Assembly (NCBI GenBank): GCA_022606425.2
Contig: JAHDVF020000989.1
Coordinates: 930,001-994,000 of the forward strand
From: Lepidostoma basale
Lineage: Eukaryota > Arthropoda > Insecta > Trichoptera > Lepidostomatidae
Direction: 5' to 3'
Length of the DNA: 64,000 bases
This document shows, piece after piece, positions 1 through 10,454 of this stretch (positions are counted from its first letter, which is position 1; each line of letters begins with the position of its first letter). The position numbers and the translations under genes are program-made. The notes beneath the pieces were generated by a model. The model had not been told where the DNA came from. It was given only the letters and a program-made list of their open reading frames with translations, and ran no database searches.

Positions 1-212
1 TTCTCAAACTGTTTTATTTGTCAGAACGTTTTAAAAAACATTTTTATGCTAAATGAGTTTTGGAGTGGTGGCATGTTCGATTACTATTTCCTAAGGCATA
101 AATTAGGGATTTGAATTAATTTAACATAAAAAGTCAAATATTACCAAAGAAATTTTCCATTTTGAATTTTCAATGTTAAAAGAAAATTGTAAGAACTAAA
201 AGCGTTAGTGTA
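1..212. other. AT-rich non-coding stretch
   Basis: No coding frame, tandem repeat or recognisable mobile-element end is visible here. The RTE-C fragment starts at about 213. Confidence 0.5.
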
Positions 213-626
213 AAAACAGACCGCAGAGCTCAAGAAAAGAATTGGACTAAGCTGGGCAGCTTTTGGAAACATGGGGTACATTCTTAAAAATCGGAAAATA
301 CCGATCAACCTGAAACGAAGAGTCTATGAAGCCTGCCTTCTGCCAGTTGTTACTTATGGTCTTGAAACTGTTACATTGTCCAATCAAAGTGCTGAGAAAT
401 ACGAGTGACCCAAAGAGCCATGGAAAGAACCATATTAGACGGTGGACGGTAAAGAGAAGTGCAGCGCGACTGCAAGTACGGTGGAAGGATGATCTGAACA
501 GACACGTCGGAATAACATGGATGCAGTCTGCACAAGACAGAGTGACATGGAAGCGAATGGAGGAGGCCTTTGTCCAGGAGTGGACGGTAATAGACTGAGG
601 AAGAAGAAGACGAAGAAGAAGAAAAC
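213..626 (+). mobile_element. RTE-C LINE 3' fragment, (GAA)n tail
   Basis: Translated pieces read KKRIGLSWAAFGNMG, LPVVTYGLET and then RWKDDLNRHVGITWMQSAQDRVTW before a stop. This is the post-RT C-terminal region of an RTE-type LINE. About 90 codons between RAMER and RWKDD are deleted compared with the copy at 57860-58275. It ends in a degenerate GAA tail, the usual microsatellite terminus of this group. It is 5' truncated and non-functional. Confidence 0.8.
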
Positions 627-635
627 TCCCATGTG

Positions 636-1040
636 ACATTAGACCCGCGTTTTATACAAACAATAATTTAGGTCAATTAATAAAAAATAATAAAGACAAG
701 GAAGATAAATTTTCTCAATCGGGGATTTATAAACTGAAATGTAAAGATTGCTCATATTTTTATATAGGTGAAACAATGCGTATTTTAAATTAATAAAAAA
801 AGAGCACATAAGATGTCTCTCTAATAATATTTTTGCAGAATTTGCTAACCACCTCATTGAAAAAGATCATTAATTTAATAAATATTATCATTATTAAATT
901 AATGATCAAGCATAGAAATATAACTTTGAGCTCTCGAAATTTTTGAAAATAAAAAAGCCATTAAAAATAAAGAAAATATTCTAAATAATCTAATAAATTT
1001 AACGTCAAGTCTAATCTTTGATTTATTTCCTTTATTGTAA
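636..1040 (+). pseudogene. Penelope-like element GIY-YIG endonuclease remnant
   Basis: The plus strand reads IRPAFYTNNNLGQL, then GIYKLKC (GIY at 722-730), CSYFYIGET (YIG at 761-769) and, after a frameshift near 790, KEHIRCLSNNIFAEFANHL. The GIY-x10-YIG spacing, a following KEH and a SxFAxHL block are the C-terminal endonuclease of Penelope-like retroelements. A tail rich in ILEIKKAIKNKENILN follows. A stop in the middle and a frameshift make it dead. It lies directly upstream of a P1 terminal repeat, the expected order in a PLE. No RT domain is preserved upstream because an RTE-C fragment abuts it. Confidence 0.8.
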
Positions 1041-1065
1041 GTAATTACCTGAACTCCAATAAGAA

Positions 1066-1262
1066 TTAAAAAAAAAAAAAACATTTTAAAATGATTCATA
1101 ATATTTGTTATAACATAAGCATAAACGTTCCAAAATAAATTTTTACAACATCTGTCAAAACTGACCATATTTGTAAACAATTTTAAATATCTATAAATAT
1201 CACTGAGGAAGGGCTGGGTAGTCTGACACATGTCTGATATTTAATCTTAATTTAAATAATAA
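1066..1262 (+). mobile_element. PLE-P1 terminal repeat (pLTR-like), partial
   Basis: It matches the inverted pair at 16800-17060 and the copy at 44861-45010: the CTGTCAAAACTGA block, the TTGTAAACAATTTTA block and the hammerhead-like core. It follows the GIY-YIG remnant, which ties the P1 repeat to a Penelope-like element. Confidence 0.7.
1197..1240 (+). ncRNA. Hammerhead-ribozyme-like motif (P1)
   Basis: The core is CTGAGGA (1203-1209), a stem-II-like block, GACAC (degenerate GAAAC) and GTC (1232-1234). The outer strands ATATCA (1197-1202) and TGATAT (1235-1240) pair perfectly as stem I. The A-to-C change in the GAAA box predicts a dead ribozyme here. Hammerheads in PLE ends are known; this assignment is by motif only. 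Confidence 0.5.
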
Positions 1263-1475
1263 TGAAATTAAACGAAGTTTTTTAACTACTTCCACTTTAG
1301 TCTTTGTTTCGACAGCGACCGTTTTCGCCAGGCTCGCTGGCATCGACAGACTGGTGGCATGACCATAACATGGTCTAAATAAAGACAAAAGTGGAAGTAG
1401 TTAAAAAAACATCTTTTTATTTAATTATTATTTAAAATGAACTTCCATCAAGAGATTTCAGTAAAATCATTTGAT
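1262..1475. mobile_element. PLE-P3 terminal repeats, inverted pair
   Basis: A minus-oriented arm (TAACTACTTCCACTTT side) faces a plus-oriented arm (AAAGTGGAAGTAGTTA side) at 1385-1405. The plus arm runs on into ATGAACTTCCATCAAGAG, also seen after the P3 copy at 3400-3605. The minus arm holds a hammerhead-like core at 1310-1357 with a 5-bp stem II (GCCAG/CTGGC) and a GAAAAC box. Confidence 0.65.
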
Positions 1476-1840
1476 TGTCTTAATTTTAATTTGTTTAAAA
1501 AGTGAGTGTTGTATACACAGTATATAAACAAGATATATTAAAGGAATTTTTAATTATTTATTTTTATTTTTATTATCGACAGTGAACTTGTACCATGAAA
1601 TTTCAAATTATAACATTTAGTATAAGTATTTAAGAAGACAGTTTCTACATCAATTATAACGTGACTCGATCTGTTTCGAATCGTAAAAGAATGCGTGACA
1701 GTTTGGGAAGGCGAACCACACCTATGCAAAGGTGAGTTGTCAAATGTTTAAACAAAACACGACCGGCGAAGAAATAACGAGAAATTCGGTCCGGCGCACG
1801 CGTCCCCCCATTTCCGCCTCCATGGCTCCTTCCGCCACTC
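1476..1840. other. No clear gene; possible unassigned exon-like GC patch
   Basis: Mostly AT-rich. A CAAAG followed by GTGAGTTG at about 1724-1737 looks like a splice donor, and 1770-1840 is unusually GC-rich. No convincing frame continues on either strand, so no gene is called. Confidence 0.3.
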
Positions 1841-1847
1841 TTACTGC

Positions 1848-1932
1848 TCACCTACCTACCTACCTGCTAGGTACCTACCCGCAGTACCTACCCACAGTAC
1901 CTACCCACAGTACCTACCCACAGTGCCTACTC
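1848..1932. repeat. Minisatellite based on CCTACCCACAGTA (13 bp)
   Basis: A (CCTA)n run opens the array, followed by about four units of a 13-bp repeat with the core CAGTACCTACCCA. A related GGTAGGTAC appears at 2021-2052. Confidence 0.8.
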
Positions 1933-2489
1933 GATATAGCAAAAGAGGAAACGATGCCCGGTACTGTTAAAGGGGGATACAATTCAATTTACAGAAATGC
2001 TCTATTAAAGTAGCATTGAAGGTAGGTACTGCATTTCTTTATAGGTACCTACCAGCATACAATAGCAAATATTCAAATGCATGTAACTATAATAACTATT
2101 ATACTGTTCTTCACATAATAATAATAATGTCCATTGCCCGTGAGTACCTACGAGCGTAATAAGGACAAAAAAAATTTAGATCCGTCTTCTTTTTTTATTA
2201 CTTGAATTGACTCTATTCATTGATGCCCTGCGTTTAAATTTTCAGGGCGGTGTAGACATGCTTGATTTGCAATTCTGCGAAGTAATATTGCTTTATTATT
2301 AAGGCGGCAGAGATGGCCAAAAATAAGTCAAAAAGAAGTTAGAAAGGTGAGAGGGGTGAGTAGAAAGAGAAAATAAGAGAAGTGGAGTTCCCATATATGA
2401 GATTCTATGGACTAGCTAATAAGCATCCTGACATTTGCCTTACAAGTGAGAGAAACGTGGAAAACCTCAGTAAAAAACACATGTTAGTT
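1933..2489. other. No gene recognised
   Basis: AT-rich sequence with a short (AAT)n run near 2118-2130. I see no coding frame or element end. Confidence 0.4.
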
Positions 2490-2905
2490 ATTTATTTGCT
2501 TCTCGCAACCGATCCACCACCGTGGTTGCGAAGTCAACGAATTTGCCGAGTGTATCCTTGTTGCGGAGGATGGCTGAGAGATCTGTGATGTGGATGTCTC
2601 TTCTTTGACATTCCTTCTCCAGTTTCCATCTCTCACGCGTGAAGATTGGACAGTGGGTGATGATATGGATCTGTCTTCTATGCCACCTGGTGTGGCTATG
2701 CTAGTCATTTTTTAGATTGACAGACTTTATCACACTCCTGACAAGGATATTCTGCCCCCACGCCTAGACCCCGTCCTTTCCATCTCTCTAGCTTCTGGCA
2801 CGCAGCGACTACTCTTCTCCACTCCACCCTATCGGTTACCAACTGCTCCCAGTCCAATTGACTGTCTACACTCTTCAATGCAGCATGCAGGTACCCCTTA
2901 TATCT
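2490..2905 (-). mobile_element. LINE C-terminal debris (one or two elements)
   Basis: On the minus strand, 2905-2740 reads RYKGYLHAALKSVDSQLDWEQLVTDRVEWRRVV (split by few errors) and a CxxCxxxC block. 2700-2490 reads IHIITHCPIFTRERWKLEKEC and ILRNKDTLGKFVDFATTVVDRL. Both resemble C-terminal tails of non-LTR retrotransposon polyproteins. The junction near 2710 is out of frame, so two adjoining fragments are possible. The clade is not resolved. Confidence 0.55.
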
Positions 2906-2944
2906 CTTGTGTTGTCCTCCGTGCTTCCATCCCCCTTTTTTTAG

Positions 2945-3205
2945 TTCTTATTCTTTCAGTCCCGTGTCAGGGGGGGAACCCTACGTTGGAGATCACTGTA
3001 GCAAAGGCATCTGTGTCCTGCGCCACTTGGAACAGACTTTGAACTCTTGTTATTCCTGTCCACTCTTTGATGTTCCGCAGCCAGGATAGCTGCCTTTTAC
3101 CAACTCCCCGACGTCCTTCCACTTTACTCATTAATATCAATCGAAGGAGGTGGTATTTTTCTCCCCTTAGCACATGACCCAAATATGAGACCTTTCCGTT
3201 GATTA
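2945..3205 (-). mobile_element. RTE-E LINE 3' fragment
   Basis: Minus-strand translation gives YLGHVLRGEKYHLLRLILMSKVEGRRGVGKRQLSWLRNIKEWTG, VQSLFQVAQDTDAFATVISNVG. It is the same family as 9283-9905. A short plus-strand RTE-E tail (CACGGCACCGACAGAAGAAG) lies at 3338-3366, so two pieces are inverted relative to each other. Confidence 0.75.
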
Positions 3206-3399
3206 AAACTTCTTAAAAGAGGTTCACTGTAAAGGACCACTTGATTGACCAATGATTCTTCTTTTTTTCCCGAAGTCTCGCGTGCCTTTATATGCTGTAA
3301 TTCTCCATTTAGATATGTCTTCTGCAGTCTTTTCCTGACCTGACACGGCACCGACAGAAGAAGAAGAATCAACAGTACTAATGTTAAAAAAAATATTAC

Positions 3400-3605
3400 T
3401 AATAATTAAATAAAACGATGGTTTTTAATTACTTCCACTTTTGTCTTTATTTCTGGCATCGACTGACCAGTCTGTCGATGCCAGCGGGCCTAGCGAAACC
3501 GGTCGCTGTCGAAATAAAGACAAAGGTGGAAGTAGTTAAAAAAACATCGTTTTATTTAATTAATATTTTAAATGAACTTCCATCAAGAGATTTCAGTAAA
3601 ATCGT
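3400..3605. mobile_element. PLE-P3 terminal repeats, inverted pair
   Basis: Arm 1 (3405-3462, minus) and arm 2 (3463-3560, plus) are near-complementary foldback arms. The plus arm ends in TTATTTAATT and ATGAACTTCCATCAAGAG, as at 1437. Inverted pairs of partial terminal repeats are typical of PLE insertions. Confidence 0.65.
3468..3508 (+). ncRNA. Hammerhead-ribozyme-like motif (P3)
   Basis: CTGTCGA (3472-3478) sits in the place of CTGANGA, followed by one unpaired T, a stem II (GCCAG/CTAGC with one mismatch), GAAAC and GTC (3502-3504). The stem I strands CAGT and GCTG pair with one wobble. The A6-to-T change in the core is shared by all P3 copies, so activity is doubtful. Confidence 0.4.
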
Positions 3606-4121
3606 TTATCTTAAAAATTATTACCATATTAAAAAATTTCATTTTTTTGTACATGATTCTTGTTAAATTGCTTTTTACTTGAGTGACGATTCATATGAAA
3701 TATTCTAATGCAAGTACCCAACTAACTAACAATCATGTCGTTCTCTTTGGGACTACTCAGTAGAATAAATTCTTGTAAATTTGCTTTTTACTTACAACTT
3801 GAGCAACGATTTAATTTCGCCCCTGATAGTCGGATTTCACAAAAAGAGGGTCGCCCATTCGCAAATAAAAAAATTAGGTGTTTCGAAAATGTTTTGTTTT
3901 TCCTTGTCAAATATGAGTAAGGGATATATTTAGACGAAATGCCAAACAATCCTATTCAAACAGCTCAGTTTCCGTACCTACCGAAGACGAGAACACCAGT
4001 TTTTTTTTTATTTCGTTCGAAATTCTTTTTTTAAATAAAATCATTTTTTAAGATTCGGTTAAAACGTTTATTTCTAATTTAGCTGGTGCATAAAGACTCT
4101 CATTTTCATAATTTATTTTGT
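3606..4121. other. No gene recognised
   Basis: AT-rich sequence. A 61-codon frame at 3735-3920 has no recognisable domain and no supporting context. Confidence 0.35.
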
Positions 4122-4890
4122 TAACTAACTAACCATCACGCCATTTCCCCGGAGGGGTAGGCAGAGAGGATGGATCGCCACAATGCTCTGTCCTGGCATA
4201 CCTCTCAAGCTTCCTCTAAATTCATACATCGTACCATGCACGCTCGTCGATTATTCCGACTTCGAGTGTGACCGCCTTTTAGTAATTTATTAATTTGGTT
4301 ATGCCATGTTTTTCTCGGTCGTCCTCGGTTTCTTTTTCTTTTGTTTTTGACATGTTTTTCGCACATTCTTCTTACTGACTTAATTTCTACGGTATTTATC
4401 CTACTTTCATCCTTCTTCTGCCAACTCCAAGCTTCACTTCTATACATAATGGTCGGGACTAGAACTCCATTGTGCACTGCCATCTTTCGGTCGGTCGATA
4501 TATTTCTATTTGCTATAATGACTTTGTGCACCATTTATTTTGTTTCCAGCTCCAACCCTTCTTCCGATATCTTCCTCCATCCTTTCATCTCCTCTAAACA
4601 TGCTTCCCAAATAAACAATTTCGGTAACATACTCTAATTTTTCACCGTTAGCACTTATGTCACAATCCGTCATACATTCTTCCTTTTTAATTACTATAAC
4701 TTTAGACTTTGACACGTTCATCACAAGGTCATAATTATTACATACTTCGTACATTCTTGACACCAGAACTTGTAGATCGTCCATGCTGTCAGCGATTAAA
4801 ACAGTGTCGTCTGCATATAGCAAACAGCAGATGGGCATGTCGTTCATTTTTGCGCCAGCGTTTATGCAATTTAATTCTTCCATATATAAT
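4122..4890 (-). mobile_element. RTE-A LINE, 5' truncated, with YADD
   Basis: Minus-strand frames give CCLLYADDTVLIADSMDDLQ, a YLGSMFRGDERMEEDIGRRVGAG block, YRSEAWSWQKKDESRIN and RGRPRKTWHNQINKLLKG. It covers the end of the RT domain and the C-terminal region. A frameshift near 4520 and a deletion of the WFGHMERM part make it non-functional. The (CTAA)n at 4122-4133 is the 3' TTAG tail. Confidence 0.85.
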
Positions 4891-4896
4891 ATCTAA

Positions 4897-5410
4897 AAAA
4901 ACTAACTAACTAACTAACTAACTAACCATCACGCTGTCTCGCTGGAGGGGTAGGCAGAAATAATGGAACGCCACCTTGTTCTGTCCTGACATACTTCACT
5001 CGATTCCTCTACATTCATACATCTTGTCATGCACGCACGTCGATTTCTCCGACTCCTCACGTGACCGACATTCAATATTTGATTGATTTGATCGTGCCAC
5101 GTTTTTCTCGGCCTTCCTCTATTTCTAGCTCCGTTCACGCCGTTTACATACACCTTCTTTACCATTCTGTCTTCACTCATTCTTTCCATGTGTCCAAACC
5201 ATCTTAATGACCCTTTCCTTATTTTTTTTCATAACACTTTCATTCGCACCATATTCACTTATTATAGGTACTTGCATTTGTCACTCTATCATATACAGAT
5301 TTGACACACATTCGTCTTAGAGATCTCATTTCTATTGCATTTATTCTACTTTCATCCTTCTTTTGCCAGTTCAATGCTTCACTTCCATACATAAGGATCG
5401 GCACAAGATT
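4897..5410 (-). mobile_element. RTE-A LINE 3' end, head-to-tail with previous copy
   Basis: The TTAG tail (4900-4925 as CTAA) abuts the truncated 5' end of the copy at 4122-4890. Minus frames give MERMSEDRMVKKVYVNGVNGARNRGRPRKTWHDQINQ in the 5189-4929 region. Frame breaks occur upstream. Confidence 0.85.
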
Positions 5411-5432
5411 AATAATAATAATAATAATAATA
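5410..5432. repeat. (TAA)n microsatellite
   Basis: A perfect run of AAT/TAA triplets. Confidence 0.9.
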
Positions 5433-6496
5433 TATGATATATAATATCAGAATTCCTTATATTAGAATTTGAAATTCTGTCGTTGGTACATAGTTTTATG
5501 ACACGTATTAATAATAATTATAAGAAACACAGAGATCGTTCCAGAATGAATTTTAAAAGATATTGAAACACAATTTAAAAAGTAATAATCTGATACGCTC
5601 GGTGTTAAATTATAATAAACAGTAGCCATTCATTCACCCACGCGCCAAAAATAATTGCAAGAAACAAAAGGCAAATACGAACACGAGCTGATCCGAAGGA
5701 CTACCTATATAAATGTTTATTTCCACATACAAAACAACACACGATTTTTTCATACGTATACACCGGCGTCAAATATCACTGAAGACCAGTTCCATTCAAG
5801 TTTCACTGTTGTGTTTTTGAATTTAAAATACAATGTAAAATAAAGTTATAAGACCACCATTGAAGAGTTATTCATACACATTTTTAAACGCAAAACAAAT
5901 AAGTGTTACATACTTCTAAAGAATTATTTAACCTTAATTTCCCAAACTTTTCTTTGTCGAAAAAAAAAATACAATTCGACCCCTTTTAATTATTTTTTTT
6001 TACCGCCCACTAATAAAATATGAACACCGCGCCATTTTAATAAAAAATGCTCAAGTCAAATTACGGAAAATAAAATACGCCCCCTTTTCGATCATTAAAA
6101 AAAAAAATCTAATCGCCTCTTTTTACAAAATAGAAAATACACATCGCCCCCTTTTCGAAATACATATACACTCATCGCCCCCTTTCCGAAAGAAAAAATT
6201 CGTCAATAATAATAATAATAATAATGATAAAAAATTATAAAAAAATTGTAGAGGAAGCGAGAGAATTCTTCGTGTATTTCGGTGAATGTATTAATATTTC
6301 GTAACCGCAAAATATTTAAGTGTTCTACCTATATGCGATTAAGTATATCCCTGCAAATTAAATATTTCCTTGAATTTGTGTTGATGTTTAACAAAAACGA
6401 AGTATTAGTGTTTTTTTAAGGTTAGTGGTTTAATAAATGAATATTTCATATCCTTGAACTCAATAATTATACATATTATGACTTTACAAACAAATC
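5433..6496. other. No gene; scattered CGCCCCCTTTTCG motif cluster
   Basis: No coding sequence is recognised. Between 5976 and 6192 a C-rich/T-rich motif close to TCGCCCCCTTTTCGAAA recurs about five times (5976, 6076, 6111, 6143, 6174) in A-rich spacers. A (AAT)n run lies at 6207-6222. Confidence 0.5.
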
Positions 6497-6972
6497 ATAG
6501 CGAAGCATTGAACTGGCAAAAGAAGGATGAAAGTAGAATAAATGCAGTTGAAATGAGATCTCTTAGAAGAATGTCTCGATACTCTGTGTACTCGTATGAT
6601 AGAGTGCCGAATGAAAATATAAGAAGTGAATGCGGTGCGAATGATGGTGTCATGAACAAAATAATGAAAGGATCATTAAGATGGTTTGGACATATTGAAA
6701 GAATGAATGAAGAAAGAATGGTAAAAAAATTATATGTTAATTATGTAAATGGAACCAGAAATAGAGGAAGACCGAGGAAAACGTAGCACGATCAAATAAA
6801 TCAAATATTGAATGTCGGCCATGTGAGGAGTCAGAGAAATCGACGCGCGTGCATGACACGATGTATGAATGTTGAGGAAACGAGAGAAATATGTCAGGAA
6901 AGAAAAGTGTGGCAGTCCATTATTTCTGCCTACCCCTTCGGGGAGACGACGTGATGGTTAGTTAGTTAAGTT
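6497..6972 (+). mobile_element. RTE-A LINE 3' end, short TTAG tail
   Basis: Reads EALNWQKKDESRINAVEMRSL, GANDGVMNKIMKGSLRWFGH, RNRGRPRKT and then a stop in place of W. The rest (QINQILNVGHV, RACMTRCMNVEE) is visible after it. It ends GACGTGATGG plus three TTAG units. Confidence 0.85.
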
Positions 6973-7365
6973 ATATTATAAGGGTTGTCATTTTGACATA
7001 ATCATTTTGACCACCCAGATTTAGAAACGGGCAGCTAAGGGCGTTTTATTATTTTTGACCCGCCCACAACATTTCAAACTGAAATGAAATCTGAAAGTTA
7101 GAATGTGTACAATCCAATATGTCGCTTATATTGTTCCCACGTGCGACTTGACATGTGTCAAGCGAACACGCTGTCCGCTCTTCCACGAGGCCCGGTGTCA
7201 AAATCAACGCCCCGTAGATAATAGCAGTCCACCCTATTCGTCAAATGTCATTTGAACTATTCCAGTTTGACGGACTTATCCGCCGGGAAACATGACATCG
7301 TGCAAACTTTTCAGAAAACAAACAGAAAAACATCAAAGATTTTTATCTTAATAATCTTCCCTTTC
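6973..7365. other. No gene recognised
   Basis: Mixed-composition sequence with no repeat family or open frame that I recognise. Confidence 0.35.
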
Positions 7366-7369
7366 TTCT

Positions 7370-7780
7370 TCACTTTTGGTAGACTCAGGAGTCTGTTATT
7401 TCAGGCGGGTTCTCTTGAGACGCTGAACTCCAGCTTTCTCTCTACCGTTTCGGGGGTCTTCCTGGTCGGCGTTGTCCGTTTGGCGTTCCATGGAGAGCTA
7501 TGTGTGGTATCCTATTTCAGCTCATCCTTTCTACGTGTTGATGCCAGTATCGCTGTCTTTGACGTCCCCATCTGACCACATCTTCGACCTCGCAGATTTC
7601 TCAGATTGCTGTATTCCTCACTCGATCACGTAGGGTCTTGCCAGCTATAGCGCGGAATGTTTTCATCTCGGTTGTCCTGAGCATGCTCTTTGTCTTGATC
7701 GTGTCTGCCCTCGATTCAATGCCATATGTGAGGATTGGTCGCACACAGGTCTTATAGATGCGTATAGATCTTAATAATAT
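7370..7780 (-). mobile_element. RTE-D LINE C-terminal fragment (best copy)
   Basis: Minus strand reads RIYKTCVRPILTYGIESRADT, then MKTFRAIAGKTLRDRVRNTAI, EICEVEDVVRWGRQR, HIALHGTPNGQRRPGRPPKR and SWSSASQENPPE. This is the C-terminal part of an RTE-like pol. It has several stops. It is the clearest view of RTE-D in the window. Confidence 0.75.
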
Positions 7781-7894
7781 AGTATTGATTATAGGGATCT
7801 GTAGCCATAATGACCTTTATACCGAAGTACTACGAAGGAATTCCACGGTGATAATGCCTTAGCTTTCAATAAGAAAGGAATGTAGTTGATTTTC

Positions 7895-8148
7895 GCACAT
7901 GGAACGCATACGTCAACGATGTGAATGGAGTGCGGAGTCGAGGAAGATCGAGAAAAACATGGCATGACCAAATCAATGCAATTTCAAAGGTCGGCCATGT
8001 TAGAAGTAGGAAGAATCAACATGCGTGTGTGACTCGCTGTATGAATGTGGAGGAATCTAGAGAGGTGTGTCAGGATAGAGTAGTGTGCGGTCCATTCTCT
8101 CTGCCTACCCTTTCAAGGAAACGGCGTGATGGTTGTTGTTGTTGTATT
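7895..8148 (+). mobile_element. RTE-A' LINE 3' end, (GTT)n tail
   Basis: Reads VNGVRSRGRSRKTWHDQINAI, RSRKNQHACVTRCMNVEESR. It ends GGCGTGATGG followed by GTTGTTGTTGTTG instead of TTAG. Confidence 0.85.
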
Positions 8149-8180
8149 ATTATTTGTGATATTATGTATTATTATTTATG

Positions 8181-8375
8181 AACCGGGTGGTGGTCTAGGG
8201 GATAGAACGCTTGGCTCCTGATCCAGGGGACATGGGTTCAAGCCTGGACTGGACACGACCAGATTCCTTCTTCATAATAATGAGCTATTTTCTGCTCACA
8301 TTGACGATTGTAAATAAAAATTCTAATATCATTAATATAAATCCTTGATGTTAGTCTTTTTAAAAAAAAATGATG
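8181..8375 (+). mobile_element. SINE1, tRNA-derived
   Basis: A tRNA-like head has box A TGGTCTAGGGG (8191-8201) and box B GGTTCAAGCC (8235-8244). A conserved body follows (ACACGACCAGATTCC, GAGCTATTTTCTGCTCA) and an A-rich 3' end. Other copies: 30126-30304, 43748-43905, 63575-63772. The boxes suggest RNA polymerase III transcription; the head is too divergent for a working tRNA. Confidence 0.8.
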
Positions 8376-8384
8376 AATTATATT

Positions 8385-8938
8385 TTAAGTTAGTCGTTGG
8401 AAGAATTCAGTTGGGTTGGGTGGCTTTTGGGAAATTACGTCATGTTCTCACTTCCAAAATACCACAATGCCTTAAGACTAAAGTCTTCAACCAGTACGTC
8501 TTGCCAGTCATGACGTACGGAGCCGAGACGTGGACATTGACAAAAGGTCTAGTCTACAGATTCAAGGTCGCCCAGCGCGCCATGGAAAGAGCCATGCTTG
8601 GAATAACCTTGAGGGACAGATTTAGAAACGAATTTATTCGACAAGAAACCAAGGTGGCTGAGGTGGCTCTACGGATAGGCGGGTTGAAGTGGCGGTGGGC
8701 TGGCCATATCTGTCGGAGAACCGACAGCCGATGGGGAAGACGGGTTCTGGAGTGGAGACCGCGTACAGGATTCCGCAGAGTTGGACGTCCCCCTGCCCGC
8801 TGGACCGACGATCTGAAGAGGATTGCTGGACATGGATGGATGGGAGCGGCAATGGGTAGGGGGCGGTGGCGTGCTTTGGGAGAGGCCTACATTCAGCAGT
8901 GGATGACAGACGGCTGATGATGATGATGATGAGTCGTT
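8385..8938 (+). mobile_element. RTE-B LINE 3' end with long open frame, (GAT)n tail
   Basis: A 190-codon frame (8345-8917) contains QLGWVAFGKLRHVL, LPVMTYGAETWTL, RAMERAMLGITLRDRFRNEF, LKWRWAGHICRR, GRPPARWTDDL and ends QQWMTDG before TGA and a (TGA)n tail. It is the C-terminal part of an RTE-type pol, downstream of the RT core. The first codons belong to the SINE1 tail, so the ATG is fortuitous. It has no visible inactivating lesion within this part but lacks the endonuclease and RT. Confidence 0.85.
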
Positions 8939-9282
8939 TTGTAAATTCAATTAGTCCAACGGCGCACTAGGAAAAAACTTACGGAATAGTGCAGTCTTTA
9001 GTAGTTTCCTTGTTAATTTGACGTAAAAATTTAGTATTTTATATTTGTACATAATAATAATAATAATTTTATAAGCTTTGATAACAGATTTCGGATACCG
9101 CAATGACAAACGAGCAATTAAAATGTTTTAAGTTTGTATTAAAATGTTTATTTTGGCGCTGGATACAAGCGGAGATAAACAGGCGCTTTTCACGCTGCAA
9201 TGCGTGTTTGCTAATTACATTTTTGATAAGCCTTCATACACAAGGTGACTCAATTGTAAATTTACTTTAAAAATCATCTTCT

Positions 9283-9905
9283 TCTTCTTCTTTCGGTGCC
9301 GTGTCAGGTCCCCCCAACGTTGGCGATCACTGCAGCATAGGCATCTCTATCCTGCGCCACTTGGAACAGGTTCTGAACTCTTGATATTCCTATTGTATTT
9401 TAACTCTTAAATATTACGTATACCTTATTTTGTCTTAGTTTAACTTCAATCTCGTTTCACACTATCATTTGTGTATTATAAACTATTATTTTTTATTTGT
9501 GGTAGCATGTAATTGGCCTTATTTTAATTATTCTAAATGTTTTATTATATATATGTTATTGATATCGCTGTATGTTACCCTTAATAAATAAATTAATTAA
9601 TAAATTCCTGTCCACTCTTGGAAGTTCTGCAGCCAGGACAGATGCCTTTTACCAACTCCCCGACGTCCCTCCACTTTACGCATTAATATCAGTCGAAGGA
9701 GGTGGTATTTTTCTCCCCTTAGCACATGACCCAAATATGAGACCTTTCTAATTTTCACACTCGACAACAGCTCTCTATTGGCTCTGGCTCTCTGCAGTAC
9801 GTCTGTATTACTGACACTATCGGTCCACGGTATACGGAGCATTCTGCGGTATATCCACATCTCGAACGCTTCCAACCGGTTCATTACATTCACTTTCAGA
9901 GTCCA
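9283..9905 (-). mobile_element. RTE-E LINE 3' end, interrupted by a 212-bp insertion
   Basis: Two parts, 9283-9391 and 9604-9905, join to one RTE-E reading: LRIPWTDSVSNTDVLQRARANRELL, YLGHVLRGEKYHLLRLILMRK, GVGKRHLSWLQN. The GAA tail lies at 9283-9294 (as TTC). The join is confirmed by the uninterrupted family copy at 2945-3205. Confidence 0.8.
9392..9603 (+). mobile_element. Nested 5'-truncated retroposon insertion, TSD ATTCCT
   Basis: The insert is flanked by ATTCCT (9386-9391 and 9604-9609). It is AT-rich and ends TTAATAAATAAATTAATTAATAA, like 3' ends of Jockey-type LINEs. Removing it restores the RTE-E sequence. No coding part is kept. Confidence 0.65.
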
Positions 9906-10002
9906 GGTTTTTTTAACATTTAACCATTCTTTTTCGGAGTTTCAAGAAGTCCGGTGCAGAATTGCCGTGAAAATAAAACAGCGATTTATTAGTTTATACT
10001 AA

Positions 10003-10312
10003 CTAACTAACTAACCATCACGCCGTCTCCCCGAAAGGGTAGGCAGAAAGAATGGACTGCCACACTTGAATCGATGCGGCACTCCATCCTTCTCTTTTCG
10101 ACATCGCGAGAGACGCGGTGTGATGGGTTGCGAACCTCATCGCCACCAAAAGGCATCTCCCGCGCACACTTGGATCGTTCAACGTCTACATAACAAATGT
10201 AAAACAAATTATCTGAAATACAATGATATAAAATAAAATAACAAAGGAAAATAATTTAACACAACATGTTATTTTAGATGGTCAGTCATTTGTGTTTATT
10301 TCATTGTATTTT
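10003..10312 (-). mobile_element. A-partner retroposon, 3' part
   Basis: Starts on this strand view with (CTAA)n, then the tail shared with RTE-A (CCATCACGCCGTCTCC), then the A-partner body (GCGGTGTGATGGGTTGCG, CATCGCCACC). It matches 24568-25221 and stops near 10312. Confidence 0.8.
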
Positions 10313-10454
10313 TTTATTAGTTTTTTGTCATAACAATCAGTCTAATAGCCATTTACATCGATTTGGCTCGCACTGTAATGTTGTAAAGTGTTTTTAATAA
10401 AATAATAATAATATTAATAATACAATGTTTACTATTGCAAGGGTTTAACCAACG

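Noticed and set aside
1724..1740. Splice donor CAAAG/GTGAGTTG as an exon end
   Set aside because: The upstream sequence has no convincing coding frame or acceptor; a lone donor-like site is expected by chance.
4897..4926. (CTAA)n/(TTAG)n runs as telomere-like repeats
   Set aside because: Insect telomeres are TTAGG; these are 4-bp repeats always placed right after GGCGTGATGG, so they are LINE/partner tails.
8181..8260. tRNA gene
   Set aside because: Same reasoning; four dispersed copies with a common body and A-rich tail are SINE1.
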